Positions 26,178-29,318 of a DNA stretch of 29,318 bases are shown here, one piece after another. The first letter of the stretch is position 1; every line of letters begins with the position of its first letter. Origin of the DNA: JBDSYA01 sp039925865. Its GTDB lineage: Bacteria; Bacteroidota; Ignavibacteria; Tepidaquicellales; Tepidaquicellaceae. A program made the translations under genes and the position numbers. The DNA lies in assembly GCA_039925865.1 (NCBI GenBank), contig JBDSYA010000039.1:1-29318 (forward strand). The letters run 5' to 3'. The notes under the pieces are model-generated. The model saw only the letters and a program-made list of their open reading frames with translations. It did no database searches and had not been told where the DNA came from.

Positions 26178-27455
26178 TTGAATAAAGTTTTAATCATATC
26201 ATATTATTTTCCCCCAATGGGAATGGGCGGTGTACAGCGAACATTAAAGTTCGCCAAATATCTTAAGGATTTCGGATGGGAATCAGTTGTGGTCACAGAC
26301 AGTCCGAAGAAATATTATGCAATTGATGAGAGCCTTCTTAAGGAAGCAATTGATAACGGAATAAGGATTGAACGAACCGGTAAAGAAGTATTTAATGTGA
26401 AGGATATTGTCGTTAAGGCACCAAATGAAAAAGTTAGAAAATTCAAGAACAAATTATCTCAGCTGATATTTATACCCGATTCAAAGATCTCCTGGAAGAA
26501 AAAAGCCCTGGCAAAGGTGGATGAAATATGGGAAAAATACGGCGGCTTTGATCTTGTATTTGCGACAGCCCCTCCTTACACGGACTTCCTCATCGGTCAG
26601 GCAATTAAGAAAAAATATAAGATACCTCTTGTAATAGATTACCGGGATCTCTGGGTTGATAATAAAGTACTTAATAATTATCCGACTTACTTTCATAAAA
26701 TGTCTAATATGAAGCTTGAAAAAAAAGTACTTGCCGAAGCAAATAAAATTATTACGACAAACCGCAAAACCAAAGAACTTATAATTACACGATACGGCAA
26801 TGTCGATTATAATGAAGTCAAAATCATACCTCACGGATTTGATCAGGAAGATTATGATATTGCTGCAAAAGAAAATTTACCAGTAACAACTAAAATGAGA
26901 TTTCTATATTCGGGAAGTTTTTATTGTTACAATCCCAAGCCTTATTTCGAAGCAATCAAGTTTTTATTTGATAAATATCCTGAACTTGAAAATGAAATAG
27001 AATTTTGTTTTCTGGGACAGTTTACTAATGAGTATATTAAGCTCTGCCAAAGTTTAAAAATTCATGATAAAATTGTTATTAAAGGATATGTCGAGCACAT
27101 CGAATGTGTTAAGCATATATTGAGTTCGGATGTGCTGGTATTGCTTAAGAGCACGGGAGAAAATGAGATCGTGGCTATGGTGGGAAAGATTGGTGAATAT
27201 ATAGGCAGCAGGAAAAACATTCTTGCTATTATTCCTGACGGGCTGACGCAAAAGACTTTACAGGGTTACGAAGCCGTGACTTTTGTAAACTCAGAAGAAG
27301 CCCGTGATATTTCAAATGCAATATATGAATATTACAAACGGTATAAAGATAACCAAATGCCAATCGCTAATGAAGAATTTATTGCGCCATATAACAGGAA
27401 AACTATGGCTGACGAACTTGCAACCGAACTGAATTATTTATTGGATATAGAATAG
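26178..27455 (+). CDS. Glycosyltransferase, GT4-like GT-B fold
   Basis: A 425-residue cytosolic or membrane-associated glycosyltransferase. The N-terminal acceptor domain opens with VLIISYYFPPMGMGGVQRT, the standard start of many GT4 enzymes with the GGVQR loop, and includes DLVFATAPPYT near 130. The linker carries IIPHGFDQ at about 215-222. The donor domain has FLYSGSFYCYNPKPYFEAI, VIKGYVEH and a late GEYIGSRKNILAIIPDG stretch. The donor sugar and acceptor are unknown, but galE two genes downstream suggests a UDP-hexose and surface-polysaccharide context. The start is TTG with no better in-frame choice. It is 32 bp after the peptidase gene and 27 bp before purD, probably one transcript. Confidence 0.88.
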   Translation: MNKVLIISYYFPPMGMGGVQRTLKFAKYLKDFGWESVVVTDSPKKYYAIDESLLKEAIDNGIRIERTGKEVFNVKDIVVKAPNEKVRKFKNKLSQLIFIPDSKISWKKKALAKVDEIWEKYGGFDLVFATAPPYTDFLIGQAIKKKYKIPLVIDYRDLWVDNKVLNNYPTYFHKMSNMKLEKKVLAEANKIITTNRKTKELIITRYGNVDYNEVKIIPHGFDQEDYDIAAKENLPVTTKMRFLYSGSFYCYNPKPYFEAIKFLFDKYPELENEIEFCFLGQFTNEYIKLCQSLKIHDKIVIKGYVEHIECVKHILSSDVLVLLKSTGENEIVAMVGKIGEYIGSRKNILAIIPDGLTQKTLQGYEAVTFVNSEEARDISNAIYEYYKRYKDNQMPIANEEFIAPYNRKTMADELATELNYLLDIE

Positions 27456-27482
27456 CTGATCTTTATCAATAACAGTAAGCAA

Positions 27483-28817
27483 ATGAAAATTTTTATTATC
27501 GGCAATGGTGGACGCGAAAATACAATTGCCTGGAAAATATTCAACTCCGATTCATTCACAGAAAATAACGGTAAACTATACTGCACGCTGGGTAATCCGG
27601 GTATAGATGTTTTTGCAGAACCTGTATCTATAAGTCCTGAAGATATTACTGCACTTAAAGAATTCGCTGTTACAGAAAAAATTGATTTTACTTTTGTAGG
27701 ACCTGAAGTTGTTTTATCACAGGGAATTGTAGATGTGTTTGAAAAAAGCGGTCTTATGATTTTCGGTCCAACAAAAAAAGCTGCAGAGATTGAGTCGAGT
27801 AAGATATTTGCAAAATCACTCATGACAAAAAATCACATACCCACTGCTGATTATAAATCTTTTTCCAGTAATGAATATGATAAAGCTTTTGAATTTTTGA
27901 ATGATTGTGCTTACCCGGTTGTAATTAAAGCTGATGGCTTAGCTGCCGGTAAAGGAGTGATAATTGCTAATGATAAGGATATTGCAGAACAGACTTTAAA
28001 AGATTTTACAGCCGGCAATTCTCTCAGTACTGCAGGTTTGAATTTCATCATCGAAGAATATTTAGAAGGTGATGAGATATCTGTCTTTGTAATTTGTGAC
28101 GGCAGTACTTATATAATTCTTCCTTTTTCCCAGGATCATAAAAGAATATTAGAAAATGATAAAGGAAAGAATACAGGCGGAATGGGAGCAGTTGCACCGA
28201 TATTGAAGTATATGAATGAGAGTTTAATTGAAAAGATAAAAACTAAAATTATTGATCCTGTTTTGAAAGCAATGAAAGATGAAGGCAGAGTTTACAAGGG
28301 ATGTTTATACTGCGGACTTATTATTGCGAACAATGAACCGTATGTCATAGAGTTTAACTGCAGATTCGGAGATCCGGAAACGCAGGCAGTTTTACCTTTG
28401 ATCAAATCTGATTTTCTTGAAATGCTTATTGCTTCCGCTGAAGGCGGGATTAAAAATTACAGTTTGGAAATTGACAATAAATATGTCTGCTGTGTGGTAT
28501 TGGTATCTAAAGGTTATCCCGAAATTTATGAGACGGGCAAATTGATAAAAGGTTTGGAAGAGGCAGAGACTATTAATTGTTTAATATTTCATTCAGGAAC
28601 CGAATTTGATAATCATAGAAATGTAATATCTTCAGGAGGCCGCGTAATGTCTGTAGTCGGGATCTCGAATGACTCAATGGAAGATGCCGCAAATATTTCA
28701 TACAGAAATGCTGAAAAAATAAATTTTGAAAATAAATATTTAAGAAGAGATATAGGACACAGGCAGCTGGCTACATTATCAACATCATCAAATAAGAATA
28801 AGGAATTTGCAGATTGA
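27483..28817 (+). CDS. purD: Phosphoribosylamine-glycine ligase (GAR synthetase)
   Basis: Joins 5-phosphoribosylamine and glycine using ATP, the second step of purine synthesis. The 444 residues are close to the usual 420-430. The N-domain begins MKIFIIGNGGREN; most PurD proteins have GGREH there, so the His-to-Asn change is a small oddity. The ATP-grasp domain shows VIKADGLAAGKGVIIA at about 140-155, GGMGAVAPI at about 236-244, GLIIANNEPYVIEFNCRFGDPE at about 274-295 (metal and ATP ligands). The C-domain ends in a Lys/Asn-rich tail. The start is ATG. The stop overlaps the galE start by 4 bp. It sits among glycan and peptidase genes rather than other pur genes. Confidence 0.97.
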   Translation: MKIFIIGNGGRENTIAWKIFNSDSFTENNGKLYCTLGNPGIDVFAEPVSISPEDITALKEFAVTEKIDFTFVGPEVVLSQGIVDVFEKSGLMIFGPTKKAAEIESSKIFAKSLMTKNHIPTADYKSFSSNEYDKAFEFLNDCAYPVVIKADGLAAGKGVIIANDKDIAEQTLKDFTAGNSLSTAGLNFIIEEYLEGDEISVFVICDGSTYIILPFSQDHKRILENDKGKNTGGMGAVAPILKYMNESLIEKIKTKIIDPVLKAMKDEGRVYKGCLYCGLIIANNEPYVIEFNCRFGDPETQAVLPLIKSDFLEMLIASAEGGIKNYSLEIDNKYVCCVVLVSKGYPEIYETGKLIKGLEEAETINCLIFHSGTEFDNHRNVISSGGRVMSVVGISNDSMEDAANISYRNAEKINFENKYLRRDIGHRQLATLSTSSNKNKEFAD

Positions 28818-29318
28818 AAATATTAGTAACCGGAGGAACAGGCTACATCGGATCTCATACAATAGTTGAATTACAAAACGAAGGTTATGAAGTTTTGCTG
28901 ATTGACAATCTTTCAAACTCAACTGCTGATGTGGTTGACAGCGTTGAGCAGATCTGCGGCAAAAAACCATTATTCGAAAAGATAGATCTGTGCAATTTAA
29001 ATGAGCTGAAAAAATATTTTGATAAGAATAGTGATATAGCGGCGGTCATACATTTTGCCGCTTTCAAAGCGGTCGGTGAATCTGTTGAAAAGCCTTTGAT
29101 GTATTACAGAAATAATGTAGTCGGTATGATTAATCTTCTGAATGAAATGAGACTTCACAATATCGATAATATAGTTTATTCATCTTCCTGTACAGTTTAT
29201 GGAGAAGCTGATAAACTTCCTGTCACAGAAGAATCCCCTATTAAAAAAGCTGAATCTCCTTATGGCTTTACAAAACAAATAGGTGAGCAAATGCTGAATG
29301 ATCTTTCCGGTACGGAAA
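28814..29318 (+). CDS. galE: UDP-glucose 4-epimerase (partial, cut by window end)
   Basis: The first 168 codons of an SDR-family epimerase interconverting UDP-glucose and UDP-galactose with bound NAD. The start is TTG at 28814, overlapping the purD stop in TTGA, which implies translational coupling. The NAD motif GGTGYIG is at 7-13, DNLSNS at 31-36, VIHFAAFKAVGES at 78-90, and the catalytic set Ser125 (SSSCTVYG), Tyr150 and Lys154 (YGFTK) is complete. The reading frame is open through the last base, so the 3' half lies outside the window. Galactose made by this enzyme could feed the glycosyltransferase two genes upstream. A UDP-GlcNAc-preferring relative is possible. Confidence 0.94.
   Translation, partial: MKILVTGGTGYIGSHTIVELQNEGYEVLLIDNLSNSTADVVDSVEQICGKKPLFEKIDLCNLNELKKYFDKNSDIAAVIHFAAFKAVGESVEKPLMYYRNNVVGMINLLNEMRLHNIDNIVYSSSCTVYGEADKLPVTEESPIKKAESPYGFTKQIGEQMLNDLSGTE

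Overview
The window looks like a chromosomal segment from an AT-rich, Gram-negative member of the Bacteroidota/Ignavibacteria (Chlorobi-related) line. The support is the C-terminal sorting domains with the YPNPFNP signature (16931-17770 and 20044-21705), a dockerin-like C-terminal module on a large subtilase, a TonB-dependent receptor operon containing a PorV/PorQ-type outer-membrane protein, and intergenic repeats of the TGTCATCCTGAGC...GAAGGATCC type. Phylum placement is inference from protein style, not from a marker-gene comparison. I see no tRNA, rRNA, CRISPR array, prophage or transposase gene.

Left part, all minus strand. A secreted multidomain S8 protease (76-3393) is followed leftward-transcribed by nothing visible. 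An EI24/CysZ-type membrane protein (3728-4480), S-adenosylmethionine synthetase metK (4611-5858) and a membrane-anchored HdrD/GlpC-type Fe-S oxidoreductase (5976-8009) come next. A short unrecognised ORF (8153-8476) lies against a nested inverted repeat and looks like a gene remnant.

Middle part, minus strand. The most coherent cell-surface unit is a three-gene operon transcribed from about 16.5 kb down to a hairpin terminator at 8757-8786: a SusC-like TonB-dependent receptor (13485-16364), an 1180-residue secreted protein of unknown function (9911-13453) and a PorV/PorQ-family barrel (8817-9848). Its upstream region (16365-16930) holds a candidate promoter, a 12-bp direct repeat, a terminator for the preceding gene and an AT-rich tandem repeat. 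Further upstream are a choice-of-anchor-V sorted protein (16931-17770) and a secreted HExxH protein (17908-18888).

Right part, mostly plus strand. A SAM-dependent methyltransferase (19128-19982), a sorted beta-propeller protein (20044-21705) and miaA (21974-22900) are followed by a minus-strand 3-hydroxyacyl-CoA dehydrogenase-like protein that has lost catalytic residues (22924-23598). It is divergent by only 13 bp from a TIGR02757 gene (23612-24382). A 0.5-kb block of palindromic repeats (24414-24887) separates this from a tightly packed set: M24 aminopeptidase, glycosyltransferase, purD and galE (cut by the window end). Four plus-strand genes appear to start with TTG.

How the parts relate: metK supplies SAM used by enzymes such as the methyltransferase; the glycosyltransferase and GalE point to surface polysaccharide or glycan synthesis; the receptor operon and several sorted proteins indicate a surface built around outer-membrane uptake and type IX-like export. 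No core type IX secretion gene is present here.
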